DNA of 51,032 nt, taken from positions 1 to 51,032 of the forward strand of contig JBBASJ010000009.1 in NCBI GenBank assembly GCA_040399325.1, written 5' to 3'. A model generated the notes under the pieces. That model was given only the letters and a program-made list of their open reading frames with translations, did not search any database and had not been told where the DNA came from. A program made the position numbers and the translations under genes. This document shows positions 8,006-17,663 of the stretch, in pieces (within the stretch, counting starts at the first letter, position 1; every line of letters starts with the position of its first letter). This DNA is from RGUW01 sp040399325 (lineage in GTDB: Bacteria > Cyanobacteriota > Cyanobacteriia > PCC-6307 > Cyanobiaceae).

Positions 8006-8791
8006 ATGGTGATGATGACTCGCCCTCACAGCATGACCGCTTCTGTTCCGATTCAAAAGAAATGCTTAGCCGAAGCCTTCGGCACCTTCTGGCTCGTGCT
8101 GGGAGGGTGTGGCAGCGCAGCCATCGCTGCCAATTTCCCCTATCTGACCGGCGCTGACATTGCTCCAGGAAATCCCTTTGGACTGGGTTTTCTAGGGGTT
8201 TCACTCGCCTTTGGCCTGACGGTGGTCACGATGGCCTATGCCATCGGTCACATTTCCGGTTGCCACCTCAACCCAGCTGTGAGCTTTGGGCTATGGGCCA
8301 GCGGTCGCATGAAAGGGTCTGAACTGTTGCCTTACATCGTGGCGCAGGTCGTTGGCGGTGTTCTGGCGGGCGGTCTGATCAAGGCGGTGGTCGCCGGCGG
8401 CCCTGCATTCAGCCTGGTGATGTCAGGCAGCAACCCCCTCGCCACCAATGGCTGGGGGGCCCATTCGCCTGGCGGCTATGGGTTCTGGGCGGCGCTGCTG
8501 ATTGAAGTGGTCCTCAGCTTTTTCTTTCTGCTGGTGATCATCGGGGCCACCGACAGGCTTGCCGCGGCAGGTTTTGCGGGTCTGGCCATCGGTCTGACGC
8601 TGGCATTGATCCACATGATCAGCATCCCGATCACCAACACCTCGGTGAACCCAGCCCGCAGCACTGGGGTGGCACTGTGGGTGGGTGGCGATGCCGTGGG
8701 CCAGCTCTGGCTGTTCTGGGTGGCCCCGATTGTTGGTGCCCTGCTGGCGGGCTGGTTCTATCGCCAGCAGCTCAGTGATCAGACCAGCTGA
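8006..8791 (+). CDS. aqpZ: Aquaporin Z-type water channel
   Basis: MIP-family channel of about 260 residues with six hydrophobic segments and both NPA boxes: GCHLNPAVSFG and TSVNPARSTGVAL. The helix before the second box (IHMISIPITNTSVNPARS) carries the His and Arg of the selectivity filter typical of water-selective AqpZ rather than glycerol facilitators. It sits in the cytoplasmic membrane and balances osmotic water flow. Several Met codons precede the conserved core; ATG 8006 gives MVMMTRPHSM, while ATG 8033 (MTASVPIQKK) is an equally sensible start. The roughly 150 bases upstream are AT-rich and probably hold the promoter. The last 13 bases overlap the convergent pentapeptide gene. Confidence 0.95.
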   Translation: MVMMTRPHSMTASVPIQKKCLAEAFGTFWLVLGGCGSAAIAANFPYLTGADIAPGNPFGLGFLGVSLAFGLTVVTMAYAIGHISGCHLNPAVSFGLWASGRMKGSELLPYIVAQVVGGVLAGGLIKAVVAGGPAFSLVMSGSNPLATNGWGAHSPGGYGFWAALLIEVVLSFFFLLVIIGATDRLAAAGFAGLAIGLTLALIHMISIPITNTSVNPARSTGVALWVGGDAVGQLWLFWVAPIVGALLAGWFYRQQLSDQTS

Positions 8792-9474
8792 GGCTTCGCC
8801 CCCTGCAGCCGGGCCCCCTCCAGGCGGGCCCCCTGCAGCTGCGCGCCGCCAAGATCGGCCTGTTCCAGATTGGCGCCGCGCAAATCGGCGCCACACAGAT
8901 CAACATCACGCAGGTTGGCGCCCTGCAGATCACATTGGTAGAGATTCGCATCCCGCAGGCTCGCCCCTGCCAGATTCACGCCCTGCAAACGGGCACCGGG
9001 CAGGGCAATCTCATCGAGCACAAGCCCGGAGAAGTCTTGACCATCGAGCCAGATGCCTGCGGCAGCGAGCCGCTCGATGGCGTCATTGCGCGCAAAGCTG
9101 AAGCGCACTCCGGCCTGGCGGCAATTCAGGATCAGCTCCATGGCATCGATGTGGTCGCGTTGACGCCGACGTCCGGCTTCGAGCACAAACAGAACACTCG
9201 CCGTGACGATGCTCAGGGCCTCGAGGTTGGCGACGCTGACAACGCCCCCGGCATCGTGAAGCCAGCACCGGGGATCCATGCTGTTCTGACGGCATTGCTC
9301 CCAACGGTTGACCAGCGCCAACAGCAGCAGCGCCGTCGCCAGGGCCAGCAACAGCCGCAGGGCAAAGATCCGCTCCAGCCTGCGCACAAGTGGATTGCGA
9401 CGCATGGAGCGACGGCGATCAACCCAACGGTTCGTCGTGAGATGCGTCCTGACCTTGGTGGAGCCTGTGTCCAT
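8779..9474 (-). CDS. Membrane-anchored pentapeptide-repeat protein
   Basis: Protein of 231 residues. The N-terminal third is basic (RRRSMRRNPLVRRLERIF), followed by one hydrophobic helix (LRLLLALATALLLLALV) and a second weaker one (EALSIVTASVLFVLEAG). From about residue 140 to the end runs a right-handed pentapeptide-repeat helix: LPGARLQGVNLAGASLRDAN, then LYQCDLQGANLRDVDLCGAD and further A(D/N)LxX units. The repeat domain probably faces the cytosol or periplasm as a rigid rod; no enzymatic residues are seen. The gene starts one base after the AraC-type regulator stop on the same strand, so the pair is likely one transcript. The function is unknown. Confidence 0.85.
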   Translation of the reverse strand: MDTGSTKVRTHLTTNRWVDRRRSMRRNPLVRRLERIFALRLLLALATALLLLALVNRWEQCRQNSMDPRCWLHDAGGVVSVANLEALSIVTASVLFVLEAGRRRQRDHIDAMELILNCRQAGVRFSFARNDAIERLAAAGIWLDGQDFSGLVLDEIALPGARLQGVNLAGASLRDANLYQCDLQGANLRDVDLCGADLRGANLEQADLGGAQLQGARLEGARLQGAKPQLV

Positions 9475-9475
9475 C

Positions 9476-10531
9476 TCAGACCTCAGGGTTGAATCGGCGC
9501 GCTTCGCGCAACAGCTCCGATGGCCTCAGGCCGAAAGAAGCCCGGAAATCGCGACTGAAGACCGATGTCGAACTGAACCCATAACGCGCAGCGATCATGG
9601 CGATGGTCTCGCCTGGTTCAGCAGCCAGAAGATCCCGACGCACCCGTTCGAGGCGTTGCTGACGGATCCACTGGATCGGCCCGCAACCAAAGCGCTGCTG
9701 AAACGCCAACTGAAGGTTGCGGCGGGAATAGCCGCTGATCGTCTCCAGCTGGGTCAGGTTGATCGGCGACTGCAGATGGACATCGATCCACTGCAACAAC
9801 TCATCGAACAACTGAGTACGGCCACTGGCAGTCCCCGAGTCAGCCGCGAGCAGCTTGCGCAAACGTGGGCTGAGGATCAAAGCCAGCGTTCGATAAATCA
9901 GATCATCAACCTGCAGGTGCTGCAACAGCTTGCTATCACGCAAGTCCTGGTGATCCAACATACGGAAGGCGCGACAGAGCACCTGCAGCAATTCACCGAC
10001 TTCTCGAGAGCGGGGTTGAATGGCACGCATCACTTCGAGATCCGAGGCAAAACGGCGCTCCGAAACACCCAAACCGACCATCGCCGCAGCAGTCTGGCGC
10101 AAGCGGTTCAAATCAAGATCAAAGACCACTCCATTGAAGTAGTGATCGATCAGGTAATTGTAATTGTCACTCGGTGCAAAAAATAACGGGCAACCCGTAT
10201 CAACTCGATACTCTTTTGTGCCATCACCATAAGTCACGGCACCACTGAACAACAGATTGACTGAACCGATACCCTCACGGGCACCGATGGTCCCCATGAT
10301 CGGCGTGGTGAAGCCGCACGAGAGCAACAGCTGTCCAGCTTGAGTTGTGCTGGTGCGATGCAGAAATTCAGCCTCAAAACCAGGACGAGCGCCAAAATCA
10401 AGCAGCGAATAATGCTGCGCCAGACGATCGGCAAGAACCTGTGGATCACGGTCCACATGGGCCACGCCATCGTGAAAAATCAACTGCTGCCTGGCAGCAA
10501 TGTCGGGATCGAGGCACTGGCCAGAACCCAT
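9476..10531 (-). CDS. AraC-family transcriptional regulator
   Basis: Protein of 351 residues. The C-terminal 100 residues form the double helix-turn-helix of AraC/XylS proteins: QSPINLTQLETISGYSRRNL, FQQRFGCGPIQWIRQQRLER, and a second HTH with IAARYGFSSTSVFSRDFRAS followed by FGLRPSEL. The N-terminal 230 residues hold a beta-rich putative ligand domain without a recognisable signature. Only the pentapeptide gene lies directly downstream (1-base gap), making that gene its likely co-transcribed neighbour and possible target. The 244 bases upstream separate it from the divergent DUF202 gene and could hold a shared control region. The effector is unknown. Confidence 0.9.
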   Translation of the reverse strand: MGSGQCLDPDIAARQQLIFHDGVAHVDRDPQVLADRLAQHYSLLDFGARPGFEAEFLHRTSTTQAGQLLLSCGFTTPIMGTIGAREGIGSVNLLFSGAVTYGDGTKEYRVDTGCPLFFAPSDNYNYLIDHYFNGVVFDLDLNRLRQTAAAMVGLGVSERRFASDLEVMRAIQPRSREVGELLQVLCRAFRMLDHQDLRDSKLLQHLQVDDLIYRTLALILSPRLRKLLAADSGTASGRTQLFDELLQWIDVHLQSPINLTQLETISGYSRRNLQLAFQQRFGCGPIQWIRQQRLERVRRDLLAAEPGETIAMIAARYGFSSTSVFSRDFRASFGLRPSELLREARRFNPEV

Positions 10532-10775
10532 GGCATGACTCTGAACCGATCAGGCCATGCTAGTGAGAGACAAGACACCGGACAACAGCTGTTCTGAATC
10601 GAGTGACAGAGCTCAACACAGGCAAGGTATCAAGCTCACGAGACAGCACGTCAGAGGCCAGAAAGCAGCGAAAGTCAGCGTATTTTGCACACTTTTGCGT
10701 CTTTGTGCGAACAGCTCACAGGCAGGGGATGTTGTGAATCTGGGGCTGCGTTCTTAGGGTTCGGCGAGAGACGGC

Positions 10776-11195
10776 GTGATCACGGAAGTGAGAAACCAAC
10801 CACCGGATCAGCCATCCACCAGGAATCTCACCAATGAACTGGCGCGACAACGCAACCGCGATGCGGCCGAGCGAACCTTGATGGCCTGGATCCGCACCTG
10901 CCTGTCGCTGATCAGTTTCGGATTCGGTCTTGACAAAATCGTTGGGGCCATCGATCGGGTGAGTGGCAGCACAGGTCCGCGACCCGGCGTGGTCGCCGTT
11001 GCCCTGGCGTTCGTGATCACCGGAATCGTGGCGATGGCGGCAGCCACGCTGCAACACCTCAGGGAACTGAGACGGCTGCAACGGTCCGACTACGTCTATG
11101 CGCAGGGGCCACGGCTGGCCGCAGTGACCGCCACGTTGTTGACGTTGATTGGTGTGCTGGCGATGTCGATTCTGCTCACGGGCCTGCTGCGATGA
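10776..11195 (+). CDS. DUF202 (YidH-like) membrane protein
   Basis: Protein of 139 residues starting with GTG. A charged N terminus contains NELARQRNRDAAERTLMAWI; the RNxxAxERTxLAWxRT pattern is the DUF202 signature. It is followed by three hydrophobic segments: TCLSLISFGFGL, VVAVALAFVITGIVAMAA, and VTATLLTLIGVLAMSILLTG. It is an inner-membrane protein of unknown biochemical role. The stop overlaps the ATG of the following transporter by four bases, so the two are translationally coupled and may work together. Confidence 0.85.
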   Translation: MITEVRNQPPDQPSTRNLTNELARQRNRDAAERTLMAWIRTCLSLISFGFGLDKIVGAIDRVSGSTGPRPGVVAVALAFVITGIVAMAAATLQHLRELRRLQRSDYVYAQGPRLAAVTATLLTLIGVLAMSILLTGLLR

Positions 11196-12058
11196 CGACA
11201 GCCGCGACCATGCTTGTACCGATCACCTTGTTCACGGTGATGCTGGCCTTGGGGATGGGCCTGCCAACCAACGGTTGGCGCGATTGGCGCCGGCATTGGC
11301 CGCTGTTCCTGCGGGTCGAAATGCTCACCTGCCTGGTGATTCCACTGGCGATCTGGCTGCTGTTGTGCGTACCGGCCGCGCACAGGCTGGGCGCGGAAGC
11401 GCGGCATGCCATCGCCCTGATGGCGTTATGTCCCAGTGCCCCGTTGATCGTGAGAAAGGCGGGCAAGAGCGGAGGCGATGCGGCGCTGGCAGCGCAGCTT
11501 CAGATTGCTGCAGCCCTGATCGCCATCGTCACGGTGCCGTTGCTGGCGCAGGTGGGCCAACACCTGTTCGGTGTGCATGGCTGGGACATCCTGCCGAGGC
11601 ACGTGGCCCTGCAGGTGGCCCAGATCCAATTGCTGCCGCTGCTTCTGGGTCTGACCCTCCGCCGCCGAGCTCCCGCCCTGAGCGAGCGCCTGCAGGCTCC
11701 CCTCGATCGTGTGGCCAATCTGCTGCTGGTGCTGCTGGTGATCGCCGTGCTGCTGAAGGCGGCACCGCTGCTGCTCAGCTTTGCCAAGGCCAACGGCCTG
11801 GCCCTGGTGGTGATGGCCCTGTCGGTGACAGGGAGTCTGCTGCTGGGCTGGGTTGCTGCGGGCCCACAGGTGGAGCAGCGCGCGACGGTCGCCCTGGTGA
11901 CGTCGATGCGCAATCCAGGCCTGGCATTGCTGCTCAGCAACCGTCATGCCCCCCAACTGGGGGAGGTGAAACTGGGAATCCTGCTGTATGTGCTCGTGAC
12001 GGTGGTGCTGTCGATACCCGTGCTGCACTGGCAGCAACGGTGCAACGAATCACGCTGA
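11192..12058 (+). CDS. BASS-type (bile acid:sodium symporter-like) membrane transporter
   Basis: Protein of 288 residues with eight to nine hydrophobic helices. It contains the cytosolic PLIVRKAGKSGGDAALA segment and VTSMRNPGLALLLSN, resembling the core repeats of the BASS/SBF secondary transporter fold, where the broken helices meet at conserved polar residues. Such carriers move organic anions with sodium across the cytoplasmic membrane. The substrate cannot be read from the sequence, and family assignment is by overall pattern only. It is translationally coupled to the DUF202 gene and ends about 100 bases before the sulfatase. Confidence 0.65.
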   Translation: MTTAATMLVPITLFTVMLALGMGLPTNGWRDWRRHWPLFLRVEMLTCLVIPLAIWLLLCVPAAHRLGAEARHAIALMALCPSAPLIVRKAGKSGGDAALAAQLQIAAALIAIVTVPLLAQVGQHLFGVHGWDILPRHVALQVAQIQLLPLLLGLTLRRRAPALSERLQAPLDRVANLLLVLLVIAVLLKAAPLLLSFAKANGLALVVMALSVTGSLLLGWVAAGPQVEQRATVALVTSMRNPGLALLLSNRHAPQLGEVKLGILLYVLVTVVLSIPVLHWQQRCNESR

Positions 12059-12160
12059 AGTTGGCACTCTGCGCCACATCAATGTGCGAAGTGCGGTCGA
12101 AACGAGGTAGCCAACAGCTGCTGGCATTTTCAGCATCAAGTTGAATTCCTGTGCATCCCG

Positions 12161-13672
12161 ATGCCCAACGGCAAGCCCAACATTCTGATTCTCTGGGGCG
12201 ATGACATCGGCCAGAGCAATCTGAGCTGCTACAGCCACGGCCTCATGGGGTACCAGACCCCCAACATTGACCGGGTGGCCAAGGAAGGTGCCAAGTTCAT
12301 CCACTACTACGCAGAGCAGAGTTGCACCGCCGGCCGGGCCGCCTTCATCACCGGTCAGAGCGTGTACCGCTCTGGCTTGAGCAAGGTGGGGCTGCCGGGA
12401 GCCGAGCAGGGCTTTCGCGCCGAGGACCCCACCATCGCCGAGCTGCTCAAACCCCAGGGCTACCGCACCGGGCAGTTCGGCAAAAACCACTTCGGCGACC
12501 GCGACGAACACCTGCCGACACTGCATGGGTTCGACGAGTTCTTCGGCAACCTTTATCACCTCAATGCCGAAGAAGAGCCGGAACTGCGGGACTACCCCAA
12601 AGAAGACGATCCTGACTTCCCCAACTTTCGCAAGCGCTTTGCCCCCCGCGGCGTGCTCCATTGCTGGGCCAATGGCGACGGCACCCAGCGCATTGAGAGC
12701 ACCGGTCCTCTCACCCGCAAGCGAATGGAGAGCGCCGATCACGAATTCATGATCGAAGCCAAGCGCTTCATCAGAGATGCAGTGGCCTCAGGCGAGCCGT
12801 TCTTCGTGTGGTTCAACACCACCCATATGCACTTTCGCACCTACGCGCGGCCTCAGGATGTGGGCCGCAGCGGCCGCTGGCAGTCTGAGTACCACGACGT
12901 GATGATCTATCACGACGAATGCATCGGAGAGATGCTCGACCTGCTCGATGAGCTTGGCGTCACTGACGACACGATCGTGATGTACAGCACCGACAACGGG
13001 CCCCACATGAACAGTTGGCCCGATGCCGGCATGACCCCCTTCCGCAGCGAGAAAAACACCAACTGGGAAGGGGCCTACCGCGTGCCGGCCCTGGTGCGCT
13101 GGCCGGGTCGGATCCCAGCCGGCACCAATATCACCGGCATCTGCAGCCACCTCGACTGGCTGCCGACGCTGCTGGCCGCCGCCGGTGAACCCGAGATCAA
13201 ACAGAAACTGCTGGACGGCTACCAGGCGGGCAACAAGACGTTCCGCATCCACCTCGACGGCCACAACATGCTCGACTACTGGACGGGACAAACCGACCGC
13301 AGCCCTCGCACCGCGTTCTTCTACTTTTCGGATGACGGCGATCTGGTGGGACTGCGCTACGACAACTGGAAGTTTGTGTTCCGCGAGCAGCGGGCCACAG
13401 GCACCTGCCAGATCTGGGCCGAGCCCTTTGTGGAGCTGCGGGTGCCCAAGATCTTCAACCTGCTCACCGACCCCTACGAACGCGCCGACATCACCTCCAA
13501 CACCTACTGGGACTGGATGTTCGACCACGTCTTTCTGATCGTGCCGGCCCAGGCCTTTGTGGGGGAGTTTCTGAGGACCTTCATCGACTACCCCCCGCGC
13601 CAGAAGGCGGCAAGCTTTTCACTGGAGCGCGTGATGGAGAAACTGGAGCAAGCCGCCAGCGGCGCCTCCTGA
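12161..13672 (+). CDS. Type I (formylglycine-dependent) arylsulfatase
   Basis: Sulfate-ester hydrolase of 503 residues with the alkaline-phosphatase-superfamily fold. Metal ligands appear in LILWGDDIGQSN (Asp14, Asp15). The formylglycine site is SCTAGRAAFITGQ, with Cys55 in the CxAxR context. GQFGKNHFGDRDEHLP carries the catalytic Lys/His, TTHMHF a further His, and YSTDNGPHMNSWPD the C-side Asp/Asn metal ligands. No signal peptide is visible, so it is probably cytosolic. Cys55 must be converted to formylglycine by FGE or a radical-SAM maturase, yet the FGE-like gene 24 bases downstream is broken, so activity here depends on a maturase elsewhere. The sulfated substrate is unknown. Confidence 0.92.
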   Translation: MPNGKPNILILWGDDIGQSNLSCYSHGLMGYQTPNIDRVAKEGAKFIHYYAEQSCTAGRAAFITGQSVYRSGLSKVGLPGAEQGFRAEDPTIAELLKPQGYRTGQFGKNHFGDRDEHLPTLHGFDEFFGNLYHLNAEEEPELRDYPKEDDPDFPNFRKRFAPRGVLHCWANGDGTQRIESTGPLTRKRMESADHEFMIEAKRFIRDAVASGEPFFVWFNTTHMHFRTYARPQDVGRSGRWQSEYHDVMIYHDECIGEMLDLLDELGVTDDTIVMYSTDNGPHMNSWPDAGMTPFRSEKNTNWEGAYRVPALVRWPGRIPAGTNITGICSHLDWLPTLLAAAGEPEIKQKLLDGYQAGNKTFRIHLDGHNMLDYWTGQTDRSPRTAFFYFSDDGDLVGLRYDNWKFVFREQRATGTCQIWAEPFVELRVPKIFNLLTDPYERADITSNTYWDWMFDHVFLIVPAQAFVGEFLRTFIDYPPRQKAASFSLERVMEKLEQAASGAS

Positions 13673-13931
13673 ACACCCTGGATCGACCGAACGCCGGTGA
13701 GCAATTCCCAGTTCCGCAAATTTGTCAAAGCCACCGGCCATGTCACCGTGACTGAACGCCACGCCGGCGCAGCTGCCGCCGGCGTCGATCGTGTTTGCGC
13801 CGCCAACCGGTCTGCCGGGGAGCGAGAACCACGACCGCTGGTGGCAGTCCATCGCCGATGCCAATTGGCGCCATCCTGAGGGTCCGCTCAGCTCGATTAA
13901 GAACCGTGCGCAGCATCCGGTGGTGCATCTT

Positions 13932-13958
13932 GCCGATGCCGATGCCGATGCCGATGCC
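13932..13958 (+). repeat. (GCCGAT)n hexanucleotide tandem repeat at edge of assembly gap
   Basis: Four full GCCGAT units plus GCC run straight into the N block. In the FGE frame they code for alternating Asp-Ala, at a place where intact FGEs have a short DA-rich turn before the WAGKxLP motif. The repeat is probably longer than shown and the likely reason the assembly stopped. Confidence 0.8.
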
Positions 13959-14058
13959 NNNNNNNNNNNNNNNNNNNNNNNNNNNNNNNNNNNNNNNNNN
14001 NNNNNNNNNNNNNNNNNNNNNNNNNNNNNNNNNNNNNNNNNNNNNNNNNNNNNNNNNN
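13959..14058. other. Assembly gap (100 N)
   Basis: Exactly 100 undetermined bases, a conventional scaffold spacer rather than a measured length. It lies within the FGE pseudogene, between a hexanucleotide repeat and sequence encoding the SWAGKQLP block. Confidence 0.99.
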
Positions 14059-14376
14059 GCCCAGGCCCATACCAGCTGGGCCGGCAAGCAGCTCCCCCTG
14101 GATCAGGAGTGGGACCGGCCGCCTGGGGCGGACGCGAAGGATACGAGTTTGCCTGGGGGGATGCGCTGCACCCCGGCGGGATCCCTGTCGCCAACGGCTA
14201 TGGCCTGTTCGACCTGAGCGGCAACGTCCGGGAGTGCACCTGCAGCTGGTACGGGCCCCACGGCTGAAGCAACACCGAGGCCTCGAGCATTGATCAGGGA
14301 TCTCAGCACGGATGGCCCAGGGCGTGGACGCCTCCGCGGGCCATCTCGGGTTTCGCTGCGTGGTGCGGCCCAGCGA

Positions 14377-15231
14377 TCAAGCCGCGCCGTAGGCCACCTG
14401 GCAAGCCGCATTGACCAGCTCGGCCTCGGCAGCGCTGGTTGGCACGTTGCCGCCGAGGGTGCCCGCCTGACAATCGGCCGTGAGCTGGTAGCTGGAGCCA
14501 TTGTCAGTCACCACAAAGCTGACACCATTGCTGCCGCTGGGTTGCACGGTGCCGTACTGCAACTGCAGGTCGGTCTCCGGAACAACGATGTAAGTGACCT
14601 GGTTCTGCACCGCCGCGTTGACCGCGGCGTTGATCACCGATGCTGTTGCCAGGGTGGTGATGCCCCAGGCCGCAGCCCTCGCTCCCCACCAGCCCCACGC
14701 CGGGGTGGCCCAACCGCCGTACCAGCCATAGCTCCAGGGTCGTGCTGCGGCCCAACCGGGCCTGGCCCAACCGGGGTAGAGGTTGACGTTGTTGAGATTG
14801 ACGTTGCGGCCCCAGTTGCGCGAGATGTTGCGGTTGACATCGCGGTTGACGTTGCGGTTGACGTTGCGATTCAGGCCATTGCCGTTGAAGGCAGCACCGC
14901 TGCGCTCATGCCTACGCGGCACCTCACGGTTCAGCGAGGGTTGAGCACGGTCGCTTGGAACCCGTGAACTCCAGCCACCTGAGGGCCTGCTGGAGCCGCG
15001 GTTGAAGCCACTGCCGGCAGCAGACAGTCCGGTGCTGGCACGGCCGCCACCAGCGCCAGAAAAACCGCCGCCGCCCATGCGGCCACCGCCACCGCCACCG
15101 CCACGGGCGCCACCGCCGCGCGCCAGCAAGACCGCAGACGCCGGGGACCCCACCTCCACAGCAATCGCCGCAGCAGGCAGGTTCAGGCAGGCCAGCAGCA
15201 CTGCAGCCGATAGACACCTGAGATGGGTCAT
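14377..15231 (-). CDS. Secreted Gly-rich protein with RNVN repeats, unknown function
   Basis: Protein of 284 residues. An N-terminal signal peptide (LSAAVLLACLNLPAAAIAVE) is followed by a Gly/Arg-rich stretch (RGGGARGGGGGGGRMGGGG), a Ser-rich linker, and then tandem Asn/Arg tetrapeptides (NRNVNRNVNRDVNRNISRN, about residues 120-140). After that come an aromatic Trp/Gly/Tyr segment, a hydrophobic helix (ITTLATASVINAAVNAAV) and a small C-terminal domain with two Cys (TADCQAG, NAACQVA) that may be disulfide-bonded. Cell-envelope or extracellular location is likely. Its start overlaps the stop of the upstream secreted-protein gene by four bases, so the two form an operon. No family with a known function was recognised. 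Confidence 0.75.
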   Translation of the reverse strand: MTHLRCLSAAVLLACLNLPAAAIAVEVGSPASAVLLARGGGARGGGGGGGRMGGGGFSGAGGGRASTGLSAAGSGFNRGSSRPSGGWSSRVPSDRAQPSLNREVPRRHERSGAAFNGNGLNRNVNRNVNRDVNRNISRNWGRNVNLNNVNLYPGWARPGWAAARPWSYGWYGGWATPAWGWWGARAAAWGITTLATASVINAAVNAAVQNQVTYIVVPETDLQLQYGTVQPSGSNGVSFVVTDNGSSYQLTADCQAGTLGGNVPTSAAEAELVNAACQVAYGAA

Positions 15232-15725
15232 TGCAGCTTCAGCGCACAGCCGTCGTCGTAGCAGCTGGCATTGATGCGGCCATCGGCGCCGAAATGCACC
15301 TTGACCAGATCACGCCCGGCCATGGCCGCCGGGTTCTGTTGCAGCACGCTGTTGAGGTAATTGGGATTGACCACACACAGATCGCGCCCGTTGAAGCAGA
15401 CCGTGTTGCTCGAAAACCTTGCCGCTGCGGTAGTCAGGCTTCTCCACTGCCCGCCGGCGCTGTCCCAGAGCTCCATGCGCAGCGGGGTGTCGCTGATGCG
15501 AACCGTGGTGTTGCGCTGGCCGATCGCATGGCGATACAACGTCGCATTGGCTTCGTTGACCGCTTCCACCTTGCAGGGCACAGGCACAGCAGCCCGCAGC
15601 GAACAACGGGTCTCAAGGGTGTAGAGAACTTCAGCGCGAGCCGCTTGAGGCGCGCCCAGCACAGCAAGGGCGGTCACCGTAAGCGCACCACAGCACCACG
15701 GCAGGGAACAACGTCGCAACATCAA
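15228..15725 (-). CDS. Secreted Cys-containing protein, unknown function
   Basis: Protein of 165 residues with a clear signal peptide (LTVTALAVLGAPQAARAEV). The mature part has seven or so Cys (CSLRAAVPVPC, NTVCFNG, DLCVVN, SCYDDGCA) consistent with periplasmic disulfides, and ends DDGCALKLQ. The pattern of an ExRCSL start and a FNGRDLC core recurs in cyanobacterial periplasmic proteins that I know only as hypothetical. The stop overlaps the start of the next gene by ATGA. A nested palindromic region (15798-15857) lies 73-132 bases upstream of the start and may regulate the pair. Confidence 0.75.
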   Translation of the reverse strand: MMLRRCSLPWCCGALTVTALAVLGAPQAARAEVLYTLETRCSLRAAVPVPCKVEAVNEANATLYRHAIGQRNTTVRISDTPLRMELWDSAGGQWRSLTTAAARFSSNTVCFNGRDLCVVNPNYLNSVLQQNPAAMAGRDLVKVHFGADGRINASCYDDGCALKLQ

Positions 15726-15797
15726 CCTTCAGGCCTGACGAGATGACAACTCCAGGCTGAACATGGAGTTCGTCACCGTCAACTGAACAGCCAGATT

Positions 15798-15857
15798 TTT
15801 GCGACGTGCATCACTCGTAATGATGCAGATTCGGCGCAAACAGCAAACATTTGCGCC
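15798..15857. promoter_or_regulatory. Nested inverted repeats, possible operator
   Basis: Three linked symmetries are visible. TGCATCA (15807-15813) and TGATGCA (15821-15827) are perfect 7-bp arms. They are enclosed by TTTGCG (15798-15803) and CGCAAA (15835-15840). The latter belongs to a second perfect palindrome, GGCGCAAA (15833-15840) with TTTGCGCC (15850-15857). The block lies upstream of the secreted-protein operon. A repressor-type multi-site operator is the simplest reading; no known regulator was matched. Confidence 0.45.
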
Positions 15858-15902
15858 AACAGACGATGCCTGGGTGGCCCGTTCGCAGCAAACGTCAGAC
15901 CG

Positions 15903-16076
15903 TCAGAGCACCTGACCCACCATCACCGCCGCCACCGCTGAAAACAGGGTGATGCCAAGTGCCGTGAGCGGGTTCTGGCCCTGGGCCACGGCAATCGAGG
16001 TGACGATGCCGGCGCCCACACAGGCCACGGCCAGCTGGGTGGTCAGTTCAGAGCGCGACTGGGGGCTGGGCAGCAC
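15903..16076 (-). CDS. Small membrane protein, 57 aa
   Basis: A short GTG-started frame (stop at 15903-15905) not obvious from long-ORF scanning. The product reads VLPSPQSRSELTTQLAVACV, then GAGIVTSIAVAQGQNPLTAL and a last hydrophobic stretch GITLFSAVAAVMVGQVL. It therefore has a short polar start and two hydrophobic helices separated by a GQNPL turn, a helical hairpin in the membrane. An in-frame stop lies just upstream, so GTG 16076 is the only good start. The sequence is typical of small picocyanobacterial membrane proteins of unknown function. Low base-composition noise and clean hydrophobic periodicity support it as real. The opposite-strand frame looks like a shadow. Confidence 0.65.
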   Translation of the reverse strand: MLPSPQSRSELTTQLAVACVGAGIVTSIAVAQGQNPLTALGITLFSAVAAVMVGQVL

Positions 16077-16175
16077 GGCAGGTTTTCAGTTGCAGCGACG
16101 CTATGGGAGCTGCACAGAAAGATCACAGCCGTCAGCCTGAGTTGTTACCTGGTTTCGAAGTTCTTCACAGTGCCG

Positions 16176-17651
<1,476 letters not shown>

Positions 17652-17663
17652 GGCGGCAAACGG

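Larger units (their letters stand above)
13697..14392 (+). pseudogene. Formylglycine-generating enzyme (SUMF1/FGE-like), pseudogene
   Basis: Starts with GTG as VSNSQFRKFVKATGHVTVTE, the classic FGE opening, then breaks. Further FGE pieces appear in other frames: PASIVFAPPTGLPGSENHDR with WWQSIADANWRHPEGPLSS, then HPVVHLADADA running into a hexanucleotide repeat and the N gap, ASWAGKQLP-like sequence after the gap, then AAWGGREGYEFAWGDALHPG with GNVRECTCSWYGPHG and a stop, and finally GHLGFRCVVRPSD near the end. At least three frame changes, plus missing stretches between the SWYGP and GHLGFRC blocks, indicate decay rather than a single sequencing error. It follows the sulfatase directly, as maturase genes often do, and its tail overlaps the next convergent gene by 16 bases. 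Confidence 0.8.

Noticed and set aside
10683..10711. Imperfect inverted repeat with TTTTGCAC and GTGCGAA between araC-type and DUF202 genes
   Set aside because: Arms do not match well and the region is simply T/G-rich; not strong enough to call an operator.
11149..12144. Second long plus-strand frame over the BASS-type transporter
   Set aside because: The other plus frame has the membrane-helix pattern and ATGA coupling; this one is Ala/Gly/Arg-rich noise.
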